Shown: positions 26,850-36,560, counted from the first letter of the stretch. The stretch is DNA of 64,000 nucleotides from JACVRM01 sp963817375 (GCA_963817375.1 CAWFOB010000009.1:124001-188000), one strand, 5' to 3'. Translations and numbers: made by a program. Notes: generated by a model not told the origin, from the sequence alone.

Positions 26850-27382
26850 CGCAGCTGACGACCGAGCGCCTGCTGCTCCGGCAGTGGCGCGACGACGACG
26901 CGCCGGACGTCGAGCGGCTGAACGCCGACCCGGTGTTCACGCGCTACCTGAGCCCGACCGGCGCGCCGTTCACGCCGGAGGAGTCGAGTGCCGCGCTCGC
27001 GCGCTGGCAGGGGCACTGGAAGGCGCATGGCTACGGCGTCTGGGCCGTCGAGGAGCGCGCGACCGGGCGCCTGATCGGGCGCATCGGCCTGTCGCACCAC
27101 CGCCTCTGGCCCCAGGACGTCGAGGTCGGCTGGGCCCTCGACCCGGCCGTCTGGGGCCGCGGCTACGCCACCGAGGGCGGCCGCGCGGCGCTCGACTACG
27201 CGTTCACGGCGCTCGGCCGCGACCGGGTCGTGAGCATCGTCCACCCGGAGAACGCGGCGTCGATCGCGGTCATGACCCGCCTCGGCATCGAGCCGTGGCG
27301 CAGCGTCTGGTGGCCGGAGGGCGAGCTCGAGCTCGAGGTGCGCGCGATCCCGCGCGACAAGTGGGCACAATCGCACGCATGA
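26846..27382 (+). CDS. GNAT-family N-acetyltransferase (RimJ/RimL-like)
   Basis: About 178 residues. It starts LTQLTTERLLLRQWRDDDAPDVERLNADP, the usual N-terminus of RimJ/RimL-type acetyltransferases, and contains EVGWALDPAVWGRGYATEGGRAALDYAF for acetyl-CoA. No ATG, GTG or TTG lies in frame near the expected start; a CTG at 26846 overlapping the sigma stop is the only candidate, or the junction holds a sequence error. The stop overlaps the alaS ATG (ATGA). Confidence 0.78.
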   Translation: MTQLTTERLLLRQWRDDDAPDVERLNADPVFTRYLSPTGAPFTPEESSAALARWQGHWKAHGYGVWAVEERATGRLIGRIGLSHHRLWPQDVEVGWALDPAVWGRGYATEGGRAALDYAFTALGRDRVVSIVHPENAASIAVMTRLGIEPWRSVWWPEGELELEVRAIPRDKWAQSHA

Positions 27383-29949
27383 AGACGACCGCCGAGCTCC
27401 GCGAGGGCTACCTCTCGTTCTTCGAGGAGAACGGGCACAAGCGGCTGCCGTCGTGGCCGCTCGTCCCGCGCGCCGGCGACCACTCGACCCTGCTGACGAC
27501 GGCCGGGATGCAGCCGCAGATGCCGTTCTTCCTCGGCCGCGAGCAGCCGCCCGCGCCGCGCACCACGACCTCGCAGAAGTGCTTCCGCACGCCCGACATC
27601 GACGAGGTGGGGCTCGACGGCCACCACCTCACCTTCTTCGAGATGCTCGGCAACTTCTCGTTCGGCGACTACTTCAAGGACGGCGCCATCGAGCTCGCCT
27701 CGACGTTCATCCGCGAGCGCCTCGGGCTCGACTGGTCGCGCGTCTGGGCCACCGTGCACGCGGGCGACCCGGAGCTCGGGCTCGGCGAGGACGAGACCGC
27801 GCGCGGCCTCTGGGAGGCGATCGGCATGCCGCCGGAGCGCATCGTCGCCCTGCCGAGCAGCGAGAACTTCTGGTCGGTCGGAGGCCCCGGGCCGTGCGGG
27901 CCGGACTCCGAGATCTACTGGGACTGGGGCGTCGAGCACGGCTGCGGCGAGCCCGACTGCGCGCCGGCCTGCCCGCGCTGCGACCGCTTCCTCGAGTTCT
28001 GGAACCTCGTCTTCATGGAGTACGAGCTGCACACGGACGGCACGCTGACGCCGCTCCCGAAGCAGAACGTCGACACCGGCATGGGGCTCGAGCGCACCGC
28101 CGCGATCCTGCAGGACGTCCCGAACCGGTCGGTGTACGAGACCGACGGCTACCAGGCGATCATGGCCTGGATCGAGCAGCAGAGCGGCGTCGCCTGGGAC
28201 GCCGACGCGCGCGCCACCAAGGCGCACCGCGTCCTCGCCGACCACGGCCGCGGCATGACGTTCCTCGTCGGCGACGGCGTCGTGCCGTCGAACGAGGGGC
28301 GCGGCTACGTGCTGCGCCGCATCATCCGGCGCGCCGTCCAGCAGGCCCAGGCGATCGGGCTCTCGGACCTCTGGCGCCTGACCGACGTCGTCGCCGAGCA
28401 GATGGGGCCGTGGTTCCCCGAGCTGGTCGACCACCGCGCGCACATCCAGGAGGTCGTGCGCGCCGAGGAGGAGCGCTTCTCCGAGACGCTCGCGCGCGGG
28501 CTGCGCCTGTTCGAGGAGGTGGCCGCGAAGGGCGAGGTCACCGGGCGCGACGCGTTCGAGCTCGCCACGACGTACGGCTTCCCGGTCGAGCTCACGCGTG
28601 AGCTGGCGCGCGAGCGCGGGCTCGCCGTCGACGAGGAGGGCTTCACGCACTTCATGGAGGAGCACCGCGAGATCTCGCGTGCCGGCGGGCCGAGCACCCA
28701 CGCGCAGCGAGCTGCCGACTTCGCGGGCAACGCCGGCTTCCGGACCGAGTTCGTCGGCTACGAGAAGACCGAGGTGCTGACGCAGATCGGCGCGCTGGAG
28801 CCGCTCGAGGACGGGCGGTTCCTCGCCAAGCTGCGCGAGTCGCCGTTCTACCCGGACGGCGGCGGCCAGGTCACCGACGCCGGCTTCATCGAGCTCGACG
28901 GGCCGCACGGCCCGCCGCCGAGCCCGCCGCGCGCCGACCTGGAGGAGGCGTACCGGATCGAGGAGGACCAGGTGCTCGTCTTCCGCGGCGAGGGCTTCTC
29001 CGCCGGCGACCGCGTGCGCGCGGTCGTGCCGTGGCCCGTGCGCTTCCCGACGACGGCGAACCACACCGCGACGCACCTGCTGCACCGCGCGCTCCAGGAC
29101 GTGCTCGGCGACCACGCCCGCCAGGCCGGGTCGGCCGTGCGCCCGGACAAGCTGCGCTTCGACTTCACCCATCCGGAGGCGATGACGACCGAGCAGCGCG
29201 CCGAGGTCGAGCGCATCGTCAACGAGCGGGTCTTCGAGAACCATCCGGTGCGCGCGTACGTCACGCCCATCGAGGAGGCGCGCAAGCTCGGCGCGATGAT
29301 GCTCTTCGGCGAGAAGTACGGCGACCAGGTGCGCGTCGTCGACATCGACGGCGTCTCACGCGAGCTCTGCGGCGGCACGCACGTGCGCGCGACAGCCGAG
29401 ATCGGGCCGTTCGTGATCACGTCCGAGGGCTCGGTCGGCGCCGGCACGCGGCGCATCGAGGCGGTCACCTCGGGCGAGGCGTGGTCGCTCCTCCACGCCC
29501 GGGCCGAGGAGGCGGGCGAGCTCCGCGCCGAGGTCGAGCGCCTGAAGAAGGAGGCGCGCAAGCAGGCGAAGACGGGCGCCGCAGCCGAGGTCGACATCGC
29601 GCCCGAGATCACCGCGGTGAACGGCGTCAACGTCGTCCGCGCCGAGCTCGACGGCGTCAGCGGCGACGAGCTGCTCGACATCACCGACCGGCTCAAGCAG
29701 CGGCACGCCCCTGCCGCTGTCGTCGCCGGCGCGCGCTCGGACGGCACGGCCACGCTCATCCTGAACTTCGACACCTCGCTCGAGGCGCGCGGGCTGAACG
29801 CCGGCGCGGTGATCAAGGAGGCGGCCGCGCTGATCGGCGGAGGCGGCGGGGGCCGGCCCACGATGGCGCGTGCCGGCGGCAAGCAGCCCGAGCGGCTCGG
29901 CGACGCGCTCGACAAGGCGCAAGAGCTGATCTCCGCGGCGTTGTCGTAG
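27379..29949 (+). CDS. alaS: Alanyl-tRNA synthetase
   Basis: 856 residues. Class II catalytic core (LPSWPLVPRAGDHSTLLTTAGMQP, split as LPSWPLVP and LLTTAGMQP; TSQKCFRTPDIDEVG; FEMLGNFSFGDYFK), tRNA recognition region, editing domain with HTATHLLHRAL and the distal CGGTHV zinc ligands, and a C-terminal domain with EAAALIGGGGGGRP. All expected domains are present and there is no frameshift. The ATG overlaps the previous stop by 4 bases. A CACAAT box 7 bases upstream may be a weak -10. Confidence 0.97.
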   Translation: MKTTAELREGYLSFFEENGHKRLPSWPLVPRAGDHSTLLTTAGMQPQMPFFLGREQPPAPRTTTSQKCFRTPDIDEVGLDGHHLTFFEMLGNFSFGDYFKDGAIELASTFIRERLGLDWSRVWATVHAGDPELGLGEDETARGLWEAIGMPPERIVALPSSENFWSVGGPGPCGPDSEIYWDWGVEHGCGEPDCAPACPRCDRFLEFWNLVFMEYELHTDGTLTPLPKQNVDTGMGLERTAAILQDVPNRSVYETDGYQAIMAWIEQQSGVAWDADARATKAHRVLADHGRGMTFLVGDGVVPSNEGRGYVLRRIIRRAVQQAQAIGLSDLWRLTDVVAEQMGPWFPELVDHRAHIQEVVRAEEERFSETLARGLRLFEEVAAKGEVTGRDAFELATTYGFPVELTRELARERGLAVDEEGFTHFMEEHREISRAGGPSTHAQRAADFAGNAGFRTEFVGYEKTEVLTQIGALEPLEDGRFLAKLRESPFYPDGGGQVTDAGFIELDGPHGPPPSPPRADLEEAYRIEEDQVLVFRGEGFSAGDRVRAVVPWPVRFPTTANHTATHLLHRALQDVLGDHARQAGSAVRPDKLRFDFTHPEAMTTEQRAEVERIVNERVFENHPVRAYVTPIEEARKLGAMMLFGEKYGDQVRVVDIDGVSRELCGGTHVRATAEIGPFVITSEGSVGAGTRRIEAVTSGEAWSLLHARAEEAGELRAEVERLKKEARKQAKTGAAAEVDIAPEITAVNGVNVVRAELDGVSGDELLDITDRLKQRHAPAAVVAGARSDGTATLILNFDTSLEARGLNAGAVIKEAAALIGGGGGGRPTMARAGGKQPERLGDALDKAQELISAALS

Positions 29950-29957
29950 GCCGCCAC

Positions 29958-29963
29958 TAGAAT
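29958..29963 (+). promoter_or_regulatory. -10 element TAGAAT upstream of ruvX
   Basis: TAGAAT ends 10 bases before the ruvX GTG at 29974, at the head of the ruvX-mltG-aroE run. Confidence 0.45.
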
Positions 29964-29973
29964 CCGCCACCTC

Positions 29974-30360
29974 GTGAAGGTGCTCGCCCTGGACTACGGG
30001 TCCGCGCGCACCGGCGTCGCTGTTTCCGACCCGACCGGGACGGTCGCCCGCCCGCTCGAGGTCGTGGAGCGCGCCGGGAGCGGCGCCGGCCTGGAACGGC
30101 TCGTCCGGCTCATCCGCGACGAGGATCCGGAGCGGATCGTCGTCGGCCTGCCGCTGACGCTCTCGGGCGACATCGGCGAGCAGGCGCGCGAGACCGAGGA
30201 GTTCCTGGCCGAGCTGCGCACGCACGTCGACGTCCCCGTCGAGACGTTCGACGAGCGCTTCACGACCAAGCTCGCCGGGCCCGGCGGCGACGACGCGCGC
30301 GCGGCCGCGGTCCTGCTCACGGGTTACCTCGAGTGGCGCGAGTCGCGAGGCGAGCGGTGA
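29974..30360 (+). CDS. ruvX: Holliday-junction resolvase-like nuclease (YqgF/RuvX)
   Basis: 128 residues with the RNase H-like fold: N-terminal ALDYGSARTGVAVSDPTG (first catalytic Asp), IVVGLPLTLSG and the late VETFDERFTT. The C-terminal part after FTT is a little shorter than usual and the final conserved Asp motif reads GDDARAAAVLLTGYL. The role is probably pre-rRNA processing or recombination. The usual neighbour alaS lies upstream and mltG downstream (GTGA overlap). Confidence 0.88.
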   Translation: MKVLALDYGSARTGVAVSDPTGTVARPLEVVERAGSGAGLERLVRLIRDEDPERIVVGLPLTLSGDIGEQARETEEFLAELRTHVDVPVETFDERFTTKLAGPGGDDARAAAVLLTGYLEWRESRGER

Positions 30361-31234
30361 ATGCCGAGGGGGCGTCGACGCCGGTGATGGTCCTGCGGCG
30401 GCTCCTGGCGGTGATCGTGATCGTCGGCGTGCTCGCCGGCGCCGGCTGGGCCGTGACGACGCTCGTTCGCGACAAGGGCTCCTCGACGCCGCCCGCGACC
30501 ACGGCGGCGCCGCTGAAGGTGCTCCGCATCGTGTTCCCCGAGGGCTACACGCGAGCCGACATGGCCAAGCAGATCGGCGACGTGAACACGATCGCCGAGC
30601 AGAAGCGGCACGTGACGCCGAAGCTGTCGCCGGCGCGCTACCTGCAGCTGACGGCGAGCTCGAAGTTCCCGGGCCAGTTCGCGCGCGACGGCAAGCGCCG
30701 CACGCTCGAGGGCTTCCTCTTCCCCGCGACCTACGACTTCACGAAGCGCACCACGACGCAGCAGCTGGTCAAGGACCAGCTCGACGCGTTCCGCGAGAAC
30801 TGGTCCCAGGTGCACATGGAGTACGCGCGGTCGAAGAACCTGACCCCGTGGGACGTGCTGATCATCGCGTCGATGATCGAGAAGGAGGTTGCGGCGCCGG
30901 AGGAGCGCGCGCTGGTCTCCTCGGTGATCTACAACCGCTGAAGGCGCACATGCAGCTCGGGATCGACGCGACCGTGCGCTACGGCCTGAACATCCCGGCG
31001 ACCGAGCCGCTGCACGAGTCGCAGATCCACGACCCGAACCCGTACAACACGCGCGTGCACGTCGGCCTGCCGCCGGGCCCCATCGCCAACCCGGGCCTCG
31101 CGTCGCTCCAGGCGGCCGCGAACCCGCAGCACACGAAGTACCTCTACTACGTGCGCAAGCCGGACAAGCTGCACCACGCGTTCTTCACGAACAAGGCCGC
31201 CTTCGACGCCTACCAGGTCAAGCACGGCTACTGA
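30357..31234 (+). CDS. mltG: Endolytic murein transglycosylase (one frameshift)
   Basis: About 292 residues. One N-terminal membrane helix (VLRRLLAVIVIVGVLAGAGW), a LysM-like segment (IVFPEGYTRADMAKQIG) and the YceG catalytic domain with the Glu in IIASMIEKEVAAPEER, then MQLGIDATVRYGL and NTRVHVGLPPGPIANPGLAS. It cuts nascent glycan strands and ends their growth at the membrane. A missing C near 30938 turns an expected CGCCTG into CGCTGA and makes a false stop. The following codons continue the family sequence exactly. The start GTG overlaps the ruvX stop. Confidence 0.9.
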
Positions 31235-31957
31235 GCTCGTCGCGCTGCTCGGCGACCCGGTCGCGCACTCGCTCTCACCGCGGATGCAGAACGCCGCCTT
31301 CGCCGCCCGGGGGCTCGACTGGCGCTACGTCGCCTGCCGTGTGGACGCCGCCGAGCTCGAAACGGCGGTGCGCGGGCTCGCCGCGCTGGGCTTCGCCGGC
31401 GCGAACGTCACCGCGCCGCACAAGCAGGAGGTCGCGCTCCTCTGCGACGAGCTCGACGACGCGGCCGAGCGCGGGGGCTCCGTGAACACGCTCGTCTTCG
31501 AGCAGGGCCGCGTGCTCGGCTCGAGCACCGACGGGGAGGCGGTCGTCGGGGCTGTCCGACCCGCGGGGGCACGGGTGCTGGTGCTCGGCGCGGCGGTGCC
31601 GCGCGCGCGGTCGCGGCCGCGCTCGCGCACGCGGGCGCAGCGGACGTGCGCGTCGCCTCACGCCGCGACGATGACTGGCCGCCCGACGGCCAGGTTGCGC
31701 AGATCCTCGTCAATGCGACGCCGCTCCGCGACGAGGTTCCGGTGGCGCCGCACGCAGGCCAGCAGGTCGTCGATCTCGCCTACCGGCCGGACGCGGCGCC
31801 GACCGCGCTCGTCGAGGCGGCGCGCGCCGCCGGCTGCGAGGTGGTCGTCGACGGCGTCGAGGTGCTCGTCCGCCAGGGCGCGCTGAGCTTCGAGCGCTGG
31901 ACGGGCGTCCCTGCGCCGATCGAGGTCATGCGCGGCGCCGTAGTGTCTCCGGCGTGA
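31230..31957 (+). CDS. aroE: Shikimate dehydrogenase (one frameshift; start not identified)
   Basis: About 243 residues. Starts TELVALLGDPVAHSLSPRMQNAAF, with catalytic Lys in NVTAPHKQEV, then STDGEAVVGAV, the NADP loop LVLGAGGAARAVAAAL (reconstructed), SRRDDDW, LVNATPL and a C-terminal GVEVLVRQGALSFERWTG. It reduces 3-dehydroshikimate to shikimate. A missing G near 31595 breaks the frame in the middle of the NADP-binding loop. No ATG/GTG/TTG lies at the expected position, so the start boundary is approximate. Its stop overlaps the aroC GTG. Confidence 0.86.
31941..31946 (+). promoter_or_regulatory. -10 element TAGTGT upstream of aroC
   Basis: TAGTGT ends 7 bases before the aroC GTG at 31954. 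It lies within the aroE end, so aroC may have its own leaderless start in addition to operon readthrough. Confidence 0.35.
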
Positions 31958-33045
31958 CCCTCAGGCTCTCGACCGCCGGCGAGTCGCACGGCCCCGCGCT
32001 CGTCGCGATCGTCACCGGGCTGCCCGCGGGGCTCGAGCTCGACCGCGCGGCGATCGACCGCGACCTCGCGCGCCGCCAGGCGGGCTACGGCCGCAGCCCG
32101 CGGCAGAAGATCGAGACGGACACGGTCGAGGTGCTGGCCGGCCTGCGCCACGGCTACACGCTCGGCACGCCGCTCGCGCTCGTGGTGCGAAACCGCGACC
32201 ACGCGAACTGGACGTGGGGCATGAGCCCGTGGCCGCCCGAGGGCGAGCCCGCCGGCAAGGGCGCCCGGCCGGTCACCCTGCCGCGGCCCGGCCACGCCGA
32301 CCTCGCCGGCGCGATGAAGTACGGCCACGCCGACGTGCGCAACGTCCTCGAGCGCGCGAGCGCCCGCTCGACGGCGGTGCGCGTCGCCGCGGGCGCGGTC
32401 GCGAAGGCGCTGCTCGCCCAGCTCGGCGCCCGCGTGGAGAGCACCGTCGTCTCGGTCGGCGGCGAGACCGACGACGAGCGGCAGCGCTCCGCCGTCGACG
32501 AGGCGCGCGCCGACCGCGAGACGCTCGGCGGCGTCGTCGAGGTGCGCGCGTCGGGCGTGCTGCCCGGCCTCGGCTCCTACGCGACGCCGGAGGATCGCCT
32601 GGACGGCCGGCTCGCGGGCGGGCTGATGGGCATCCAGGCGGTCAAGGGGGTCGAGATCGGCGAGGGCGCCGACCTGGCGGGGCGGCGCGGCTCCGAGGCG
32701 CACGACGAGATCTTCCCGGGCTTCGGTCGGAAGACGAACCACGCCGGCGGCCTCGAGGGCGGGGTCACGAACGGCGAGGACGTCGTCGTCCGCGCCGCGA
32801 TGAAGCCGCTGCCGACGCTCATGCGCCCGCTGAGATCCGTCGACCTGGCGACCGGGGAGGAGGGCGAGGCGCTCGTCGAGCGCAGCGACGTCTCCGCGGT
32901 CGAGGCGCTCGCCGTCGTGGCCGAGGCGGTCGTGGCCTGGGAGCTCGCGCGGGCCGCCCGCGAGAAGTTCGGGGGCGACGCGCTCGTGGACATGCTCGCA
33001 GCCGCCGCCGCGTACCGCGAGCGGATTCCGTGGCGCCCGCGCTAG
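31954..33045 (+). CDS. aroC: Chorismate synthase
   Basis: 363 residues, full length. TAGESHGPALVAIV, RRQAGYGRSPRQKIE, TLGTPLALVVRNRDHANW, RPGHADLAGAMKYGHADVRNVLERASARSTAVRVAAGA (in parts RPGHADLAGAMKYGH and RNVLERASARST) and GRKTNHAGGLEGGVTNGE are all diagnostic. It converts EPSP to chorismate using reduced FMN. Intact. The 3' end overlaps the aroK start by 16 bases. Confidence 0.96.
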   Translation: MTLRLSTAGESHGPALVAIVTGLPAGLELDRAAIDRDLARRQAGYGRSPRQKIETDTVEVLAGLRHGYTLGTPLALVVRNRDHANWTWGMSPWPPEGEPAGKGARPVTLPRPGHADLAGAMKYGHADVRNVLERASARSTAVRVAAGAVAKALLAQLGARVESTVVSVGGETDDERQRSAVDEARADRETLGGVVEVRASGVLPGLGSYATPEDRLDGRLAGGLMGIQAVKGVEIGEGADLAGRRGSEAHDEIFPGFGRKTNHAGGLEGGVTNGEDVVVRAAMKPLPTLMRPLRSVDLATGEEGEALVERSDVSAVEALAVVAEAVVAWELARAAREKFGGDALVDMLAAAAAYRERIPWRPR

Positions 33046-34514
33046 GCCGCCACCTCGCGCTCGTCGGCTTCATGGGCGCGGGGAAGACGACGCTCGGCAA
33101 GCAGGTGGCGGAGCGCCTCGGCCGCCCGTTCGTCGACCTCGACCGTGAGGTCGAGGCGCAGTCGGGGACGAGCATCGAGGTCATGTTCGCGCACGGCGAG
33201 GCGGTGTTCCGCGAGGCGGAGGAGCGGGCCGCGGCAAAGGTGCTGCGCGCCCCGGAGCCGGCCGTGGTCGCGCTCGGCGGCGGGGCCGTGCTGTCGGCTG
33301 CGACGCGCGCCGAGCTCGACCGTCACTTCACCGTGCTGGTCGACGTCGACGTCGACACGGCCTGGGAGCGCGTCCGCGAGTCGGGGCGCCCGCTCGCCCG
33401 GGACGATCGCGAGTTCCGCGTCCTCTACGAGGCCCGCCGGCGCATGTACGAGGAGGTCGCAGACGCGCGTGCAACCGACGCTGGACGGCGTCGTGCTCGG
33501 GGCCGGCGGCGTCCACGTCGAGACCGGCGCGTTCGAGCGGCTGGGCGCGCTGATCCCCGGCGACGGCCGGCTCGTCGCTCGTCAGCGACCGCCACGTCGC
33601 CGGCATCTACGGCGCCGACGCGCAGCTCGCGCTCGGGGAGCGGCTCGTGTCCGAGCACGAGCTGCCGCCCGGCGAGGAGGGGAAGCGGCTCGCCGTCGCG
33701 GGCCGGCTCTGGGACGAGCTCGCCGTCGACCGCGCCGGCACGGTGGTCGCGCTCGGCGGCGGCTGCGTCACCGACGTCGCCGGCTTCGTCGCCGCGACGC
33801 ATCTGCGCGGCGTCCCGTGGGTCGCCGTGCCGACGACGCTCGTCGGCCAGGTCGACGCCGCCATCGGCGGGAAGACCGGGCTCGACACCGGGACGGGCAA
33901 GAACCGCGTCGGCGCCTTCCACTGGCCCGCGCGGACGGTGATCGACCCGGCGTTCCTGGAGACGCTCCCGGCGGCCGAGCGCCGCGCCGGGATGGCCGAG
34001 GTCGTCAAGACGGGCCTGCTCGCGGGCGAGCCGCTCTGGGAGCTGCCCGACGCGGAGCTCGTGCGCCGCGCGGCAGCGTTCAAGACCGCCGTCTGCCTGC
34101 GCGACCCGACCGAGCAGGGCGAGCGCGCGATCCTGAACCTCGGCCACACGTTCGGCCACGCGCTCGAGGCGGCGAGCGGCTACGCCGTCCGCCACGGCGA
34201 CGCGGTCGCGCTCGGCCTCACCGCCGCGCTGGAGCTCTCCGAGCGCCGCTACGGCCTCGACGCCGGCTGGCGCGTGCGCGTCCGCGAGCTGCTCGACCCG
34301 CAGCCGGTCGCCGTCGACCGCGACGCCGCGCGGGCGCGCGCTCGTCCGCGACAAGAAGGCCGTCGACGGCCGGCCGCGGCTCGTCCTGCTCGAGGCGCCC
34401 GGCCGGCCGGTCGTGACCGACGAGGTGCCGCTCGACGAGGTGCATGCGGCGCTCGACTCGCTGATCTCGGCGATAATCCGGCGCCCGTGCGGATCGACGT
34501 CCTCAACGGCGTGA
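33030..34514 (+). CDS. aroK/aroB: Shikimate kinase-3-dehydroquinate synthase fusion (AroK-AroB; frameshifted)
   Basis: About 490 residues. The N-terminal AroK has Walker A GFMGAGKTT, DLDREVEAQSG and the lid region RPLARDDREF. It runs without a stop or new start into AroB: LDGVVLGAGGVHVETGAF, then GIYGADAQLALGERL, VALGGGCVTDVAGFVAATHLRG, GGKTGLDTGTGKNRVGAFHWP and the metal site NLGHTFGHALEA and RHGDAVALGL. Apparent one-base insertions lie near 33480, 33580 and 34338. The enzyme would do steps 2 and 5 of the shikimate pathway. A similar AroKB fusion is known in Thermotoga maritima. The stop overlaps aroQ. Confidence 0.85.
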
Positions 34515-34916
34515 ACCTCAACGTGCTCAGCCGGCGCGACCCGGAGATGTACGGCGGCCTGTCGCTCCAGGAGCTCGAGTCGCAGATCTACAAGTGGGCC
34601 AGCGAGCTCGGCTGCCAGGTCCGGTGCCGCCAGACGAACAGCGAGGGCCTGTTCGTCGCGTGGTGCCACGACGCACGCCGAGGTCACCGACGGCATCATC
34701 GTCAACCCGGCCGCCTGGACGCACTACAGCTGGGCGATCCGCGACGCGCTCGAGCTCGCCGGCAAGCCCGTCGTCGAGGTGCACCTGTCGAACGTGGACG
34801 AGCGCGAGGAGTGGCGGCGGTTCTCGGTGCTCGAGGGAGTGCGCGCCCACCGCGTCATCGGCAAGGGGCCCGAGGGCTACCGCGAGGCGCTCGCCTATCT
34901 GGTGGAGCGCGGGTGA
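34488..34916 (+). CDS. aroQ: 3-dehydroquinate dehydratase type II (one frameshift)
   Basis: About 142 residues. VRIDVLNGVNLNVLSRRDPEMYGG carries the usual NGPNLN and catalytic Tyr loop, here as NGVNLN and MYGG; then RQTNSEG, IIVNPAAWTHYSWAIRDAL and PVVEVHLSNVDEREEWR. It forms 3-dehydroshikimate from 3-dehydroquinate as a dodecamer. An extra base near 34673 breaks the frame after WCHD. The GTG start overlaps the aroB end, preceded by GATAAT (34470-34475 region) at a spacing of about 9 bases. The stop overlaps pepQ (GTGA). Confidence 0.88.
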
Positions 34917-35952
34917 ACCCGCGCGTCGACCGCCTGCGCGAGCTGCTCGAGCAGCCGCTGCTCGTCACCAACCTGACGAACGTCCGCTACCTGACGGGCT
35001 TCCGCTCGTCGAACGCGGCGCTGATCGTCGAGCCGGAGCGCGTCCGCCTCTTCGCCGACTTCCGCTACGCGGAGGCGGGCCGTCAGGTGCCGGGCGTCGA
35101 GTTCGAGATCACGAAGCGCGCGCTCGCCGTCGACATCGCGACGCGCGCCCAGGGCGCGCTCGGGTTCGAAGCAGGCTCGCTGCCGTACGCCCACTACGAG
35201 GTGCTGGCCACGGGCGGGCTCGAGCTCGTGCCGACGCACGGGCTCGTCGAGGGCCTGCGCGCGGTCAAGGACGAGGGCGAGATCGCCGCGCTCCGGGCGG
35301 TGACCGAGATCACGAACGCGGCCTTCGAGCGTTTCTCCAGGGAGCCCGTGATCGGGCAGACCGAGCGCGACCTCGCGTTCCGCATGGACACGTTCTTCCA
35401 CGAGCTCGGCGCCGACGGCCTCGCCTTCCCGACGATCGCGGCCGCCGGGCCCGAACGGCGCCAACCCGCACACGACGCCGGGCGACCGGGTGGTCGAGGC
35501 GGGGCAGACGCTGATCGTGGACGCGGGCGCGACGCTCGACGGCTACTGCTCGGACTGCACGCGCACGTTCGCGGCGGGCGAGCTCGGGGGCGAGCTGCGC
35601 GAGGCCTACTTCGCCTGCCTGCGCGCGCAGCTGGCCGGGCTCGACGCGGTGCGCCCGGGGGTCACCGGCTTCGACGCCGATGCCGCCGCGCGCAACATGA
35701 TCGAGGAGGCAGGCTTCGGCGCGTTCTTCGGTCACGGCCTCGGCCACGGCGTCGGCATGGACGTCCACGAGCTGCCGCGCCTCTCCACGGAGTCCGACCG
35801 AGACGCTGGCGGCGGGCAACGTCACGAGCGTCGAGCCGGGCATCTACCTGCCGGGCTCCGGCGGCATCCGCATCGAGGACCTCGTCGTCGTCCGCGACGG
35901 CGGGCCGGAGATCCTGACCAGCTTCACCAAGGAGCTCGTGACACTTTCGTGA
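34913..35952 (+). CDS. pepQ: M24-family Xaa-Pro aminopeptidase/dipeptidase (two frameshifts)
   Basis: About 346 residues: N-terminal creatinase-like domain (LLVTNLTNVRYLTGFRSSNAAL) and a C-terminal pita-bread metallopeptidase domain with the five ligands in VDAGATLDGYCSDCTRTF, GHGLGHGVGMDVHELP, SVEPGIYLPG and RIEDLVVV. It cleaves N-terminal residues before proline. Apparent inserted bases near 35455 and 35805 break the frame; conserved motifs continue on both sides. It sits in the classic aroQ-pepQ-efp order, but here a toxin-antitoxin pair and a GNAT separate it from efp. Confidence 0.88.
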
Positions 35953-35971
35953 CGTGTCCGGCACGAATCCG

Positions 35972-35998
35972 TGGCATACTCATGCTACGATAATGCCA
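35972..35998. promoter_or_regulatory. Operator-like inverted repeat over the mazEF promoter
   Basis: TGGCAT (35972-35977) and ATGCCA (35993-35998) form a perfect 6-bp inverted repeat with a 15-base spacer. The spacer holds TACGAT (35986-35991), a -10 box 6 bases before the antitoxin ATG. The right arm overlaps the start codon. This is a good candidate for antitoxin autorepression. Confidence 0.5.
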
Positions 35999-36234
35999 TG
36001 GCACGCACACGGATCAGCACGACCGTGGACGGAGCGCTGCTCGCGAGCGCGCGGCGCGCGCGAACCGGCGTCTCCGACGCGGTATTGATCGATGAAGCTC
36101 TTGCCGCGCTGCTCGCGCGCGAGCGAGCGGCGGAAGTCGATGCCGCGTACGCCGTGTATGACGAGCACCCGCTCGGCGAGAGCGACGAATGGGGCGACCT
36201 CGACTCGTTCCACACCGCCGCAGCGTCGTCCTGA
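35998..36234 (+). CDS. Antitoxin, MazE/ribbon-helix-helix-like
   Basis: 78 residues. The N-terminal MARTRISTTVDGALLASARR fits a ribbon-helix-helix strand and helix; the acidic C-terminal half (DEHPLGESDEWGDLDSFH) is likely the flexible toxin-binding tail. It lies directly before a MazF/PemK-type toxin gene with a TGATG junction. I chose the ATG at 35998 over an upstream ATG at 35971 because the -10 box TACGAT lies between them. A palindrome overlaps the start. Confidence 0.8.
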   Translation: MARTRISTTVDGALLASARRARTGVSDAVLIDEALAALLARERAAEVDAAYAVYDEHPLGESDEWGDLDSFHTAAASS

Positions 36235-36560
36235 TGACACTGCCGGAGCGCGGTGAGGTCTGGTGGTGCGAGCTTCCCGACGTCGGCCGCCGGCCCGTGG
36301 TCGTGCTGTCCCGGAATTCGGCGATCCCGCGCCTCCGGCGAACGCTGATCGGCCCCTGCACGACCACGATCCGCGGGCTCCCGACCGAGGTGCGGCTCGA
36401 GCCCGGAGATGATCCGATCCCGCGCACCTCGGTCGTCAATCTCGACTCGGTCGAGAGTGTGTCCGTTGCCACGCTCGTCGAGCGCGTCGGGCGACTGGGA
36501 GACGCGCGCATGCGCGAGGTGTGTGACGCGCTCGCCCTTGCGGTCGCCTGCGAGCGGTGA
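36234..36560 (+). CDS. MazF/PemK-family endoribonuclease toxin
   Basis: 108 residues. RGEVWWCELPDVGRRPVVVLSRNSA contains the RGDIW-like start and the RPVVV strand, followed by GPCTTTIRGLPTEVRL and SVVNLDSVESV; these match MazF/PemK mRNA interferases. The protein probably cleaves RNA when the antitoxin is degraded. The ATG overlaps the antitoxin stop (TGATG), so production is coupled. The pair is inserted between pepQ and efp, which are usually neighbours. Confidence 0.85.
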   Translation: MTLPERGEVWWCELPDVGRRPVVVLSRNSAIPRLRRTLIGPCTTTIRGLPTEVRLEPGDDPIPRTSVVNLDSVESVSVATLVERVGRLGDARMREVCDALALAVACER

